Below are positions 49,390-58,443 of a stretch of DNA of 64,000 nt, piece by piece; within the stretch, counting starts at the first letter, position 1; each line of letters starts with the position of its first letter. The DNA is from Thermoplasmata archaeon (GTDB lineage: Archaea; Thermoplasmatota; Thermoplasmata; UBA10834), in contig JAEHCM010000003.1 in NCBI GenBank assembly GCA_020696365.1, positions 62,001-126,000 of the forward strand. Direction: 5' to 3'. A program made the translations under genes and the position numbers. The notes beneath the pieces were generated by a model that saw nothing but the letters and a program-made list of their open reading frames with translations, ran no database searches and was not told the DNA's origin.

Positions 49390-51147
49390 TCAATCCTCGA
49401 GCGTCGATGTGTCCCCGATCGGCAGGCCGAGCTCCTTCGCCCTGAGGAGCCTCCTCATTATCTTGCCGCTCCTCGTCTTCGGAAGGGTCTCCACGAAATC
49501 TATCTCCCTAGGGTATGCGTGACCCGCCAGCCGGCTCTTGACGAACTTCTGTATGTCCTTCTTGAGCTCGTCGGACCCCGTGTGACCGGGCGTGAGGACT
49601 ATGAACGCCTTGATGATACTCCCTCTGAGCTGGTCGGGCTTCCCTATCACACCCGCCTCGACTATCGCCTCGTGCTCGATCAGAGCGCTCTCGACCTCGA
49701 ACGGGCCGACCCTCTCGCCGGAGGTCTTTATCACATCATCCGCTCTTCCGACGTACCAGAAGTATCCGTCCTTGTCGATCTGGGCGGTATCGCCGGTGTA
49801 GTACCAACCGCCATTCATATATTCGTTGTACTTGGACTCGTTCTTCCATATCTGTCTCATCATGGACGGCCAGCCAGGCTTTAGCACCAGGCTGCCTTCC
49901 TCTCCCTGGGGCAACTCGTTGCCGTCCTTGTCCACCACGGCAGCGTAGATGCCTGGCAGCGGTTTTCCCATCGAACCAGGCTTGATGGGCATATCAGGGA
50001 AGTTGGTGATCAGAATGCTCCCGGTCTCCGTCTGCCACCACGTGTCGTGGAACGGCTTGTTGTCGAACACGTCCAATGCCCATCTGACACCTTCGGGATT
50101 GAGCGGCTCGCCGACAGAGTAGAGTGCCCTTAGGCAGGTCAGGTCGTACTTGGCTGGAAGATCGTCGCCCTTCGCCATGAGCATCCTTACGGCGGTCGGA
50201 GCCGTGTACCAGATAGATATCCTGTGGTTCTGGATGGACCTGTACCATCTATCAGGGTCGAACCTACCGCCCAACCCGACCTGGGTCACACCGCAGGACC
50301 ACGGACCGAGGCACCCGTACACGACTCCGGTGACCCAACCGAGGTCCGCAGTGCACCAGAATACGTCCTCCTCATGAACGTCTAGGACCCAGCTGGTGGA
50401 CAGAGTCTGCTGGACGATGCCCTTGTGTGCGTGAACGACGCCTTTCGGCTTGCCGGTGGTCCCGGAGGTGTACAGCATGAACTGGAACTCCTCGGGGTCC
50501 ATAGGGACGGCCTCGAACTTGTCCGAGGCGCTCGCCATCTCGGCCTTGTAATCTATCTCGCCTGCGTCTGCGTCCGCGTTGTCCGCGACGATTATGTACT
50601 TAAGGTCTGGGAGTTGGTCTTTGACCATGTAAACGCGCTTGACGAGTTCCGAGTCCGTGACGATTGCCACAGCGCCGCTGTCCAGCAGTCTGTCCTTGAT
50701 CGCATCAGGTCCAAACGCCGGGAACATGGGACTCGCAATCGCGCCGGCTTTGATTGCACCCAGGAAGCTGACGTACTGCTCTAGGGTCCTCTGCAGAAAG
50801 ACGAAAACCCTGTCCTGCCTCTTGACTCCTAGTCTGCCAAGGACGTTCGCGAACTTGTTGGTCTCCTCGTACATCTGTCCGAACGTGTATTTCTGCACGT
50901 TCCCCTCGCCGTCGTCGTAGATAAGAGCGACCTTGTCCTTCCTCTCGCCAAGAGCGTGCCGGTCTATGACGTTGTAAGCGGAGTTGATCTTCCCTCCTGG
51001 GAACCACTCCACGAGCTTGTCCGCGTCAGTCCACTTGAAAGTCTCCCTCAGCCCGTCATACCCCTTGAGGTTCGACTCCAGCCTCAGTTGGGCCATATCC
51101 TTCCTGACAACTTCGCTATGCATCAACTCGCTGTCCTTCTCTGTCAT
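49390..51147 (-). CDS. acs: Acetyl-CoA synthetase, AMP-forming
   Basis: A 585-residue adenylate-forming ligase making acetyl-CoA from acetate, ATP and CoA. Motif A3 LYTSGTTGKPKGVVHAH, motif A5 region WWQTETGSILI, the hinge GRADDVIKTSGERVGPFEVE and the C-terminal acetylatable lysine in PKTRSGKIMRR are all present. Length is shorter than the typical 650, similar to medium-chain/acetyl-CoA synthetase variants, so propionate or another short acid is also possible. It may allow acetate assimilation, complementing the THF branch. The upstream 430 bases hold only a promoter. Confidence 0.9.
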   Translation of the reverse strand: MTEKDSELMHSEVVRKDMAQLRLESNLKGYDGLRETFKWTDADKLVEWFPGGKINSAYNVIDRHALGERKDKVALIYDDGEGNVQKYTFGQMYEETNKFANVLGRLGVKRQDRVFVFLQRTLEQYVSFLGAIKAGAIASPMFPAFGPDAIKDRLLDSGAVAIVTDSELVKRVYMVKDQLPDLKYIIVADNADADAGEIDYKAEMASASDKFEAVPMDPEEFQFMLYTSGTTGKPKGVVHAHKGIVQQTLSTSWVLDVHEEDVFWCTADLGWVTGVVYGCLGPWSCGVTQVGLGGRFDPDRWYRSIQNHRISIWYTAPTAVRMLMAKGDDLPAKYDLTCLRALYSVGEPLNPEGVRWALDVFDNKPFHDTWWQTETGSILITNFPDMPIKPGSMGKPLPGIYAAVVDKDGNELPQGEEGSLVLKPGWPSMMRQIWKNESKYNEYMNGGWYYTGDTAQIDKDGYFWYVGRADDVIKTSGERVGPFEVESALIEHEAIVEAGVIGKPDQLRGSIIKAFIVLTPGHTGSDELKKDIQKFVKSRLAGHAYPREIDFVETLPKTRSGKIMRRLLRAKELGLPIGDTSTLED

Positions 51148-51580
51148 CTTGTTTCACTTCCACTTCGGCCGACACGTTGCATTCCACGCGTCTGACGCCT
51201 TTCGTCCGGGATGCAGGGAACCGATCGCCTCCGGGAAAGACGACAATCGAGACCAGGGCAAGACTACACCCTCGCCGATTTCAGGTGTCCCATCCGCGGT
51301 ATATAAGCGGAACGCCGTCTTTGAGGAACGTTTTCCGCATGTTCGTAGCGATTTCCATCTGGTGCATCCGAGAACTCGTTTTAAGCCTTTTCGTTTCAAC
51401 AACGGCGATTTCAGAAGTCGCGGCTTACGGATGAAGGCTGCCGAAGGGCGTTTTACCGTCGATTTTCGTAACAGAACGACAATAATCGAACCTGAATAAA
51501 ATTCATGACCGCGCCTAGGAGGTCAGTGGGAGAGAAGATTCGAGAGTCTCACACGCTCGAATCGGGCAATTTCCAGCTAC
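51148..51580. other. Intergenic region upstream of acs
   Basis: No gene is visible on either strand in these 433 bases. On the minus strand CTTATATACC at 51298-51307 is a good TATA element about 150 bases from the acs start, implying a long leader if used. Short repeated TTTTCGT motifs occur at 51384-51390 and 51462-51468. No known RNA or riboswitch was recognised. Confidence 0.5.
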
Positions 51581-52468
51581 TCAGCCCTTCCAGTTGTGAT
51601 GCACCTTGGCCGCCTCGACCGTGTTCTTCATCAACATCGTGATCGTCATCGGCCCCACCCCGCCCGGGACGGGCGTTATCGCCTTGGCCTTCTCCTTGAC
51701 GGACTCGAAATCGACATCACCGACGAGGCGCGTCCCACTCTTGGTCGACGGGTCGTCTATCCTGTTCACGCCGACATCGATGACGACGACCCCGTCCTTC
51801 ACCATGTCCGCCTTGACGAATTTCGGTACGCCGATTGCTGCTATCAGTATGTCCGCCTGGCGCGTTATCCCTGGGAGGTCGGTAGTCCTCGAATGGCATA
51901 TCGTGACGGTCGCGTCTGCTCCAGGTGCCTTCTGCACCAGTATGTTCGCGATCGGCTTGCCGACTATGTTGCTTCTGCCGACGATGACGACGTGCTTGCC
52001 CTTGGGTTCGTTCCCGCTCCTGACGAGTAGCTGCTGTATACCTGCGGGTGTGCACGGAAGGTACGATTTGGCACCTACGACCATCTTACCGACATTGACT
52101 GGATGGAACCCGTCAACATCCTTTCCGGGGTCGATCCTCATCAACACCTCCCCCTCGTTGACATGCTTAGGAAGGGGGAGCTGGACGAGTATCCCGTCGA
52201 ACTTCGAATCGGCGTTGTACTTGTCTATGAGCTTCAAAATCTCGTCCTCGGTGGCCGTGGCCAGGAGCCTAACGGTCTCGGAGTGGACGCCCAGCTCCTC
52301 GCACGCCTCGCCCTTCTTCCTCACATATACCTGCGAAGCAGCGTCCTCGCCGACGAGTATCACGACGAGGCCCGGTGTGATGCCGGACGACTTCATCTTG
52401 GAGATCTCGTCCTTGAGTTCGATTCTTAGGGTCTTGGCAATTTCCTTGCCACTGATGATGTCCGCCAC
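51581..52468 (-). CDS. folD: Methylene-THF dehydrogenase / methenyl-THF cyclohydrolase FolD
   Basis: A 295-residue bifunctional enzyme of the C1-THF pathway, interconverting methylene-, methenyl- and 10-formyl-THF. The conserved active-site lysine region YVRKKGEACEELG, the substrate loop LVQLPLPKHVNE, DVDGFHPVNVGKM, CTPAGIQQLL and the NAD(P) site VVIVGRSNIVGKPIA are all present, ending TPVPGGVGPMT. The start is a GTG at 52468, or TTG one codon upstream, since the longer open frame to 52654 has no family match. It is divergent from fhs with a shared control region. Confidence 0.94.
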   Translation of the reverse strand: MADIISGKEIAKTLRIELKDEISKMKSSGITPGLVVILVGEDAASQVYVRKKGEACEELGVHSETVRLLATATEDEILKLIDKYNADSKFDGILVQLPLPKHVNEGEVLMRIDPGKDVDGFHPVNVGKMVVGAKSYLPCTPAGIQQLLVRSGNEPKGKHVVIVGRSNIVGKPIANILVQKAPGADATVTICHSRTTDLPGITRQADILIAAIGVPKFVKADMVKDGVVVIDVGVNRIDDPSTKSGTRLVGDVDFESVKEKAKAITPVPGGVGPMTITMLMKNTVEAAKVHHNWKG

Positions 52469-52550
52469 CAACTTACCACATCCTGAAAAGGCTGATGCAG
52501 ACGCCTTACTTAAGGTTTCTCGCACGCCGGTCGACCTTACTGTTCCAAAA

Positions 52551-52560
52551 GGATTTATTA
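52551..52560 (+). promoter_or_regulatory. TATA box of fhs
   Basis: GGATTTATTA with the purine-rich BRE-like CCAAAAGGA just upstream lies about 47 bases before the fhs ATG at 52602. On the opposite strand CCTTAAGTAAGG (52505-52516) is a weaker TATA-like element for folD, so this 133-base gap is a divergent promoter region. Confidence 0.45.
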
Positions 52561-52601
52561 CGACCTTCCGATTACGGGAGACGACGACGGAGTGACGCAA
52601 A

Positions 52602-54281
52602 ATGGCGATGAAGCGCGATATAGAGATTGCACAGGAAGCGGAAGTACAGCACATAGAGAAGATTGCGGAACAGGTCGGCCTGACCCGCGATGACCTCGAT
52701 TTCTACGGGAAGCACAAGGCCAAGGTCCCGTTGAGCGTGCTGAAGCGGCTAGAAAACAACAAGGATGGAAAGCTGATATTCGTCACCGCCATCACAGCCA
52801 CGAAGGCGGGCGAGGGGAAGACAGTAACCTCCATCGGCCTGTGCCAGGCCATGGGACATCTGGGGAAGAAGGTTATGCTGTCCCTCAGAGAGCCCTCCCT
52901 GGGACCCACGTTCGGGATAAAGGGTGGGGCGACCGGGGGAGGCTACTCACAGGTGTACCCGATGTGGGACATAGATCTGCACTTCACGGGAGACATACAC
53001 GCTGTGGGGACGGCTCACAACTTACTATCAGCACTCGTTGAGAACCACATTGCCAAGAAGAACCAGCTGAACATCGAGCCGACGAAGGTCGTCCTGAGAA
53101 AAGTGATGGACATGAACTGCAGGGAGCTCAGGGACATCGTCGTCGGTCTCGGAGGAAAGGTGAAGGGAGGTGTTCCGCGAGAGAGCGGGTTCGACATCAC
53201 CGTTGCCAGCGAGATCAACGCCATCCTCGCGCTCTCCAATGACATGGCGGACCTCAGGGCCAGGCTTTCGAGGATAGTGGTCGCTTACACCCGGGACGGC
53301 AAGCCGGTCACCGCGGACAAGCTGAACGGGATCGGAGCGATGTGCCTCCTGCTCAAGGACGCAATCAACCCGACGCTGGTCCAGACGCTCGAGGGACAGC
53401 CGGCTTTCATACACGGCTCACCGTTCGCGAACATCGCCCACGGGAACAGCTCGATCATAGCGACGAAGTATGCTCTTAAGATGGCTGACTACGTCATAAC
53501 CGAGGGCGGCTTCGCGGCAGACCTCGGAGGCGAGAAGTTCTTCAACATAGTATGCAGGGTCGGCGGCCTGAAGCCGGATGTATCGGTCCTCGTGGCGAGC
53601 ATAAAGGCGTTGAAGATGCATGGCGGGATGAACGAGAAGGAGATCGGTAATCCCGATGTCAACTTCCTCGAGAAGGGGTACTCCAACCTCGACAAGCACA
53701 TCGAGAACCTCAAGAAGGTCGATGTCCCCGTCGTGGTCGCCATCAACCAGTTCCCGACAGACTCGCCGGAGGAGATCGAGCACATCAAGAAGCACTGCGA
53801 GAAGATCGGCGTCAGATTCGGCCTCTCGAAGGTCTTCACCGACGGAGGCAAGGGAGGCGTGGACCTGGCCAATGCGGTGCTCGAATCGCTCGAGAAGGAG
53901 CAGGCGAACTTCAAGGTGCTGTACGACGAGAAGATGTCGATCAAGGAGAAGATCAAGATCGTCGCAACCGAGATCTACGGAGCAGACGACGTCGTGTATA
54001 CTGGCACTGCCCCGGCCGACATCAAAGCGATCGAGGCGGCGGGCAACGACAAGCTCCCACTCTGCATAGCGAAGACACAGCTATCGATCACTGACGACCC
54101 AAGCAAGAAGGGCGCCCCGACGGGCTGGACCCTGACCGTCCGAGAGGTGCGCCTCTTGGCTGGCGCGGGATTCATAGTTCCTCTGACCGGGGACATAATG
54201 ATAATGCCCGGACTGCCCTCGGTCCCAGCTGCAGAGCGGATCAGCATAGACGACAACGGCTACATAACCGGCCTGAACTGA
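52602..54281 (+). CDS. fhs: Formate-tetrahydrofolate ligase
   Basis: A 559-residue ATP-dependent ligase making 10-formyl-THF from formate. The P-loop reads TATKAGEGKT at about 65-74, and GLCQAMGHLGKKVMLSLREPSLGPTFGIKGGATGGG is the central signature. FDITVASEINAILALSNDMADLRARL and EGGFAADLGGEKFFN follow. Full length and all motifs are retained, so it is likely functional. The enzyme is typical of bacterial acetogens; in archaea its presence points to a THF-based C1 branch. It is divergent from folD. Confidence 0.96.
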   Translation: MAMKRDIEIAQEAEVQHIEKIAEQVGLTRDDLDFYGKHKAKVPLSVLKRLENNKDGKLIFVTAITATKAGEGKTVTSIGLCQAMGHLGKKVMLSLREPSLGPTFGIKGGATGGGYSQVYPMWDIDLHFTGDIHAVGTAHNLLSALVENHIAKKNQLNIEPTKVVLRKVMDMNCRELRDIVVGLGGKVKGGVPRESGFDITVASEINAILALSNDMADLRARLSRIVVAYTRDGKPVTADKLNGIGAMCLLLKDAINPTLVQTLEGQPAFIHGSPFANIAHGNSSIIATKYALKMADYVITEGGFAADLGGEKFFNIVCRVGGLKPDVSVLVASIKALKMHGGMNEKEIGNPDVNFLEKGYSNLDKHIENLKKVDVPVVVAINQFPTDSPEEIEHIKKHCEKIGVRFGLSKVFTDGGKGGVDLANAVLESLEKEQANFKVLYDEKMSIKEKIKIVATEIYGADDVVYTGTAPADIKAIEAAGNDKLPLCIAKTQLSITDDPSKKGAPTGWTLTVREVRLLAGAGFIVPLTGDIMIMPGLPSVPAAERISIDDNGYITGLN

Positions 54282-54363
54282 TCGCGCCGAGCGAGCGGAC
54301 ATCTCCGGGCGTTACGAGAACTGGCCCCCGGAGACGATAAACCTCTTACTTCTATCTCACACG

Positions 54364-54383
54364 GGGAGCAGGTTTCAGCTCCC
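54364..54383 (+). other. Hairpin in the leader of the second Hdr/MTHFR operon
   Basis: GGGAGC at 54364-54369 and GCTCCC at 54378-54383 can form a six-base-pair stem with an eight-base loop, about 95 bases upstream of the TTG at 54478. It could be a terminator of fhs or a 5' leader element. Evidence is the dyad only. Confidence 0.3.
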
Positions 54384-54477
54384 ACAGACGCCATGGCACG
54401 AGTTCTCCTTGCGGAGCGTGAGATGACGGTCCATGGGTTCCAGCGACGACGATGAAGCCACAATCGGAGGGATGATC

Positions 54478-55743
54478 TTGACGGAAAAGGTCCTCGTGAT
54501 AGGGGGAGGTCCTGCGGGACTGACTGCAGCCAAGACCCTTGTGGATAGCCAGATGGAAGTCGTGCTAGTGGAGCGCGAGGAGACCCTAGGGGGTATGGCG
54601 CGCGAGCTTGCCTGCAAGGGCGTATCCGAGTGCAGGAACTGCGGTGTGTGCTATGTTATCGACCGTGCGGGAGAAGTGGTCAGGTCCCCTTCGATCGAAA
54701 CCCTTCTACGATCCGAGATCGTCTCAGTGGAGAGACGCGAGGCGGGCTTCAGAATCAAGATAAAGACATCTCCAAGATACGTCACCGGCCAGTGCATCGA
54801 TTGCGGGAAGTGCATCGAAGCATGCCCGGTCGAAGGGAAGGCCATCTTTCCGCCAACCGGAAGCGGCCAGCCAAGGACATACTGGATCGACAGGACCAGA
54901 TGCCTGCATTTCAAGAAGGCGAAATGCTCCAAATGCGCGGACGTCTGCCCGACCAAGGCGATCGATTACGACGACCGTGCGAGGAACATCACCAGAGACG
55001 TCTCGACCATCGTATACGCCACAGGCATCGAACCCATCGATGCAGGCGAAGTCTCCAGGCTAGGATACGGACGGGTGCCGGACGTGATATCGAGCGTGGA
55101 CGCCGAGAGGATTCTCAACGACAAGGGCCGCCTGCTCAGACCTTCGGACGGCGCCCCTCCAAAGAGGATAGCAATCGTCCAATGCGTCGGATCACGCAAC
55201 GAGAAGACCGGCGTCGAGTACTGCTCCAAGTTCTGCTGCAAATACGGGTCGAAGATCGCGCAAGCGCTCATGGACATCGATCCCGAGATCGACCTTGACT
55301 TCTACTTCATGGACCTCAGAACTCTTTACGAACCACAGGACGACTTCAAGGAATGGGCGAAGTCTAAGAAGAAAAAGGTGGGGAAGAAGAAAGTGCCCCA
55401 GGTACGCCTGATCAGAAGCATGCCCGCTCAGGTGTTCCAGGGAGACGGGAAGGTTCTGCTGAGGTCGTCCGGGGAGACGGATCTCGAGGTCGCCGAGGAA
55501 CCGTACGACCTGGTCATACTATCGGTGGGGATGCGTCCACATAAAGAGTCCGAGGAACTACTCACATCTCTCGGACTCGGCCTTGACCCATACGGATTCG
55601 TGAAGTGCGACGACGCTCAAACCGGAGGCGCGGTCATAGTTCTGGGAGCGGTATGCGAACCTATGGATATCGAAGAGACTGTGACGAGAGGCATAGCCAT
55701 GGCAGCATCGGTCGCCAGACCTACGGAGGAGGGGGGCGGATGA
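54478..55743 (+). CDS. hdrA: HdrA-like flavoprotein (short, QmoA-like)
   Basis: A 421-residue HdrA-family FAD protein, second copy in the window. It opens with VLVIGGGPAGLTAAKTLVDS, then the cysteine cluster ECRNCGVCYV, [4Fe-4S] motifs CIDCGKCIEACP and CLHFKKAKCSKCADVCP, and the CVGSRNEKTGVEYCSKFCC motif. A lysine-rich stretch KSKKKKVGKKKV is inserted near 300. It has no N-terminal HdrA domain or C-terminal ferredoxin. TTG at 54478 is seven bases after GGAGG. It starts the operon HdrA-HdrA-MvhD-MetV-MetF, which parallels the FDH module at 41-47 kb. Confidence 0.92.
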   Translation: MTEKVLVIGGGPAGLTAAKTLVDSQMEVVLVEREETLGGMARELACKGVSECRNCGVCYVIDRAGEVVRSPSIETLLRSEIVSVERREAGFRIKIKTSPRYVTGQCIDCGKCIEACPVEGKAIFPPTGSGQPRTYWIDRTRCLHFKKAKCSKCADVCPTKAIDYDDRARNITRDVSTIVYATGIEPIDAGEVSRLGYGRVPDVISSVDAERILNDKGRLLRPSDGAPPKRIAIVQCVGSRNEKTGVEYCSKFCCKYGSKIAQALMDIDPEIDLDFYFMDLRTLYEPQDDFKEWAKSKKKKVGKKKVPQVRLIRSMPAQVFQGDGKVLLRSSGETDLEVAEEPYDLVILSVGMRPHKESEELLTSLGLGLDPYGFVKCDDAQTGGAVIVLGAVCEPMDIEETVTRGIAMAASVARPTEEGGG

Positions 55744-57320
55744 AGCGCAAGATACAGGTTGTGATCTGCCGCGTATGCTCCCAGGGAGTGCCGGTACTGG
55801 ACGTCGACAAGCTCGCGAAGGCGGCGTCGGAGGCGCCATATGTCTGCTCGGTCGTTACCGTTGACTACGCGTGCCAGAGCAAGACCATATCCTCCATCGT
55901 AGAAGACGCCAAGACGAAGGGGGCGGACCGGGTCCTGGTCGTCCCCTGTTCTAAGAACGACGTTTCCCCCAGCCTGTTCCAGGCATACGTTAGGAGGGGG
56001 AAGATCAACGAGTTCCTCATCGAAACCGTGGACCTCACGAACGAGGTCATCCTCCCCCACCGCGAAGACCCTGCCCGCGCCCAGGAGAAAGCGGAGACGA
56101 GGCTTGCCGCGGCTGTCGCGCGCCTGGCGGCCCTGGAACCGTTGGAGAAGCACGAGGAGCCGATGAGGACGAAGAACCTGGTCGTTGTGGGGGCCGGAGT
56201 AGCCGGCCTCGAGGCGGCGCAGGTCGCGGCCGGACATGGGCTTCACACGATTCTTATCGAGAAGACTGACCGGCCACTGAAAGCTCCGGGCGTTCTGCTA
56301 TCGAAGTCGAGGCTTGTGCGGACGAAGGGGCATGGAGGCAACTTCGAGCTCGTGATACAGGCGGGCGAGAAGCAGGAGACTCTGGAGTGCGCGGCAATCG
56401 TTGTCGCCTCTGGAGGAGACTGGTCGGAGGGAAAAGGACCCCTGACAAAAGCCTGCAAGGATGCCATGCCCCTCTTCAGGCTCAAAGACTCCGTAGACAA
56501 CGGGACCCTCCCGAGCGGTCCGGTCGTAATCGTGGACACCCCCGATCCGAAGGGCAGCACGATGAAGGCACAGGACTTCGCATGGGATGACGCGCTCGAT
56601 TTGGCCATGTCAACGAAGAAGGCCTCACCCGAAAGGGACGTCACACTCATCTTCCAGGAGATGCGGGTTTCTGGATTGTCTGAGTTGACGTACAGGGAGG
56701 CCGCACAGCTCGGAATCAGGTTCATCCGGTATGACAAGAAGAACCCGCCCACGATCGACAAGAAGGACTTGAAGAGGCTGACCGTCAGGGATCTGGCACA
56801 GGACGAGGTCGTTTCGCTTCGATTCGGTACTCTGTCGTACGCGTCTGTCCCGGCCAACCCGGACAACATTGAAATCGCAGACGCCCTGAGGATACCGATA
56901 GCCCTGGACGGCGGAATAAGGCGGGGGAGTATGCAGAGGGGACCTGTCACTACCCCTAGGCCTGGCATCTTCGTCTGTGGATCAGCGATGTTCCCGAAAA
57001 CTGAGTCGGTCGCAAGGGCCGAAGGAAAAGCCGCGGGTGTCTTGGCGACCCAGTTCGTCGCTCCAGGAACTGTGGAATACGGCGGCGCCGTCGCGAAGGT
57101 CACCCCCGAGAAGTGCTCCGCCTGCCTGACATGTGTGAGGACCTGTCCGTACGAGGCCCCGTTCATAGGGGCTGCGGGAAAGGCCGAGATCAGAGAGCAG
57201 CTCTGTCAGGGGTGCGGCATGTGCGCCGGCATATGCCCGAGCAAGGCCATCGAGATCCACAACTACACGGACGAGCAGCTGTCCATCGAGACCGAAGCGT
57301 ATCTGAGAGGTGGTTTCTGA
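55740..57320 (+). CDS. hdrA: Divergent HdrA-like flavoprotein
   Basis: A 526-residue HdrA-family protein. The N-terminal domain (MKRKIQVVICRVCSQG) and the FAD domain VVVGAGVAGLEAAQVAAGHG near 151-170 are recognisable, as are two C-terminal [4Fe-4S] motifs, CSACLTCVRTCP and CQGCGMCAGICP. The cysteine motif CVGSR...YC...CC of HdrA is absent; the matching region reads VDTPDPKGSTMKAQDFAW. That cluster is therefore probably lost. The ATG overlaps the preceding stop by four bases. It corresponds to the QmoB-like subunit of the MTHFR module and may only conduct electrons. Confidence 0.88.
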   Translation: MKRKIQVVICRVCSQGVPVLDVDKLAKAASEAPYVCSVVTVDYACQSKTISSIVEDAKTKGADRVLVVPCSKNDVSPSLFQAYVRRGKINEFLIETVDLTNEVILPHREDPARAQEKAETRLAAAVARLAALEPLEKHEEPMRTKNLVVVGAGVAGLEAAQVAAGHGLHTILIEKTDRPLKAPGVLLSKSRLVRTKGHGGNFELVIQAGEKQETLECAAIVVASGGDWSEGKGPLTKACKDAMPLFRLKDSVDNGTLPSGPVVIVDTPDPKGSTMKAQDFAWDDALDLAMSTKKASPERDVTLIFQEMRVSGLSELTYREAAQLGIRFIRYDKKNPPTIDKKDLKRLTVRDLAQDEVVSLRFGTLSYASVPANPDNIEIADALRIPIALDGGIRRGSMQRGPVTTPRPGIFVCGSAMFPKTESVARAEGKAAGVLATQFVAPGTVEYGGAVAKVTPEKCSACLTCVRTCPYEAPFIGAAGKAEIREQLCQGCGMCAGICPSKAIEIHNYTDEQLSIETEAYLRGGF

Positions 57321-57742
57321 TGCCTGAGCGCAGGCCGAAGATAATCGGGTTCTGCTGCGAGAAGCATGGACTGGACTGTGTCACGCTGGCCGCGCGCAGC
57401 GAAAGGCAATACGATGCGAGCGTGAGGTTGATACGGGTGCCGTGCACCGGACGCGTCGACGGGATGCACATACTACAAGCGCTGGAGGACGGAGCTGACG
57501 TGGTGTTCGTCCTCGGGTGCCTCGAGAAGAACTGCTACTACGACACGGGCTCCATCGAGGGGCGCAAGAGGGTGGAATACGTCAAGGGCATGCTCGCCGA
57601 GACGGGCATCGAGCCGGAACGCGTGGAGATGTTCAACGCCTCGTCATCGATGGCCTGGAAGTTCCACGACATCGTCTCGAGTATGAAAGACGTGGCGGAG
57701 CGTCTCGGACCCATCCGTCCAAAAGGAGGTGGCTCGGAATGA
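57320..57742 (+). CDS. mvhD: MvhD-like [2Fe-2S] electron transfer subunit
   Basis: A 140-residue MvhD-like protein. It retains FCCEKHGLDCV, the RVPCTGRVDGMHILQAL segment and LVLGCLEKNCYYDTGSIEGRKR-type C-terminal cysteines (here VLGCLEKNCYYDTGS). The start shares one base with the stop of the HdrA-like gene. It parallels the first MvhD at 44106 but has a different N-terminal cysteine spacing. Probable role: passing electrons between HdrA-like proteins and MetV. Confidence 0.9.
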   Translation: MPERRPKIIGFCCEKHGLDCVTLAARSERQYDASVRLIRVPCTGRVDGMHILQALEDGADVVFVLGCLEKNCYYDTGSIEGRKRVEYVKGMLAETGIEPERVEMFNASSSMAWKFHDIVSSMKDVAERLGPIRPKGGGSE

Positions 57743-58443
57743 TCGTCGCGGAACGGAAACCTCTTGACGAGATCGCTAAAATGATCGCGCCGTACGAGAA
57801 GGTCGCGGTCATCGGCTGCAGAAGCTGCGTCGCCATATGTCTCGCCGGCGGGGAGAAGGAAGTGAATATGCTCGTCTCCGCCATGAGGCTCAAGAACAGG
57901 AAGGATGGAAGGAAACAGTCGCTTGACGGCTTCGTGCTCGAGAGGCAGTGCGAGAAGGAATGGGTCAAGGAGGTCGAGGAGAAGATACTCGATTCGGACA
58001 TCGTGCTCTCGATGTCATGCTCCCTCGGGACGCAGACGATCGGTGACATGTATCCGCACAAGATCATCGTGCCAGGCCTCAATACGGCCATATTCGGCGT
58101 GCCTGAGGAGCAAGGCGTGTGGTCCGAGAAATGCCTCGGATGCGGCGACTGCATAATCGACACCACAGGTGGCATATGCCCGATCGCGAGATGCGCCAAG
58201 AGCATGCTGAACGGGCCGTGCGGGGGATCATCGGATGGACATTGCGAGGTGAACACGGATATCGAATGCGCGTGGTACGCCATCCACGAGCGGCTGAAGC
58301 TGCAGAACCGGCTCGAGCTAATGGAATACGTGCGCCCGCCAAAGAACTGGAGCACGAGCCATTCAGGCGGCAGAAGGATAATCGTCAAGGAAGACGCTAA
58401 GCTCACACCGCACCAGAAGAGGGGACGGGAGGTGCTCGAATGA
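57739..58443 (+). CDS. metV: MetV-like methylene-THF reductase partner (MTHFR_C domain)
   Basis: A 234-residue iron-sulfur/zinc protein that forms the second subunit of the two-subunit methylene-THF reductase of acetogens. Cysteines occur in IGCRSCVAICLAGG and in the C-terminal CLGCGDCIIDTTGGICPIARC...GPCGG array, matching the MTHFR_C family. It probably transfers electrons to the flavin of MetF. Its ATG overlaps the MvhD stop by four bases and its own stop overlaps the metF start, showing tight coupling. Confidence 0.92.
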   Translation: MIVAERKPLDEIAKMIAPYEKVAVIGCRSCVAICLAGGEKEVNMLVSAMRLKNRKDGRKQSLDGFVLERQCEKEWVKEVEEKILDSDIVLSMSCSLGTQTIGDMYPHKIIVPGLNTAIFGVPEEQGVWSEKCLGCGDCIIDTTGGICPIARCAKSMLNGPCGGSSDGHCEVNTDIECAWYAIHERLKLQNRLELMEYVRPPKNWSTSHSGGRRIIVKEDAKLTPHQKRGREVLE

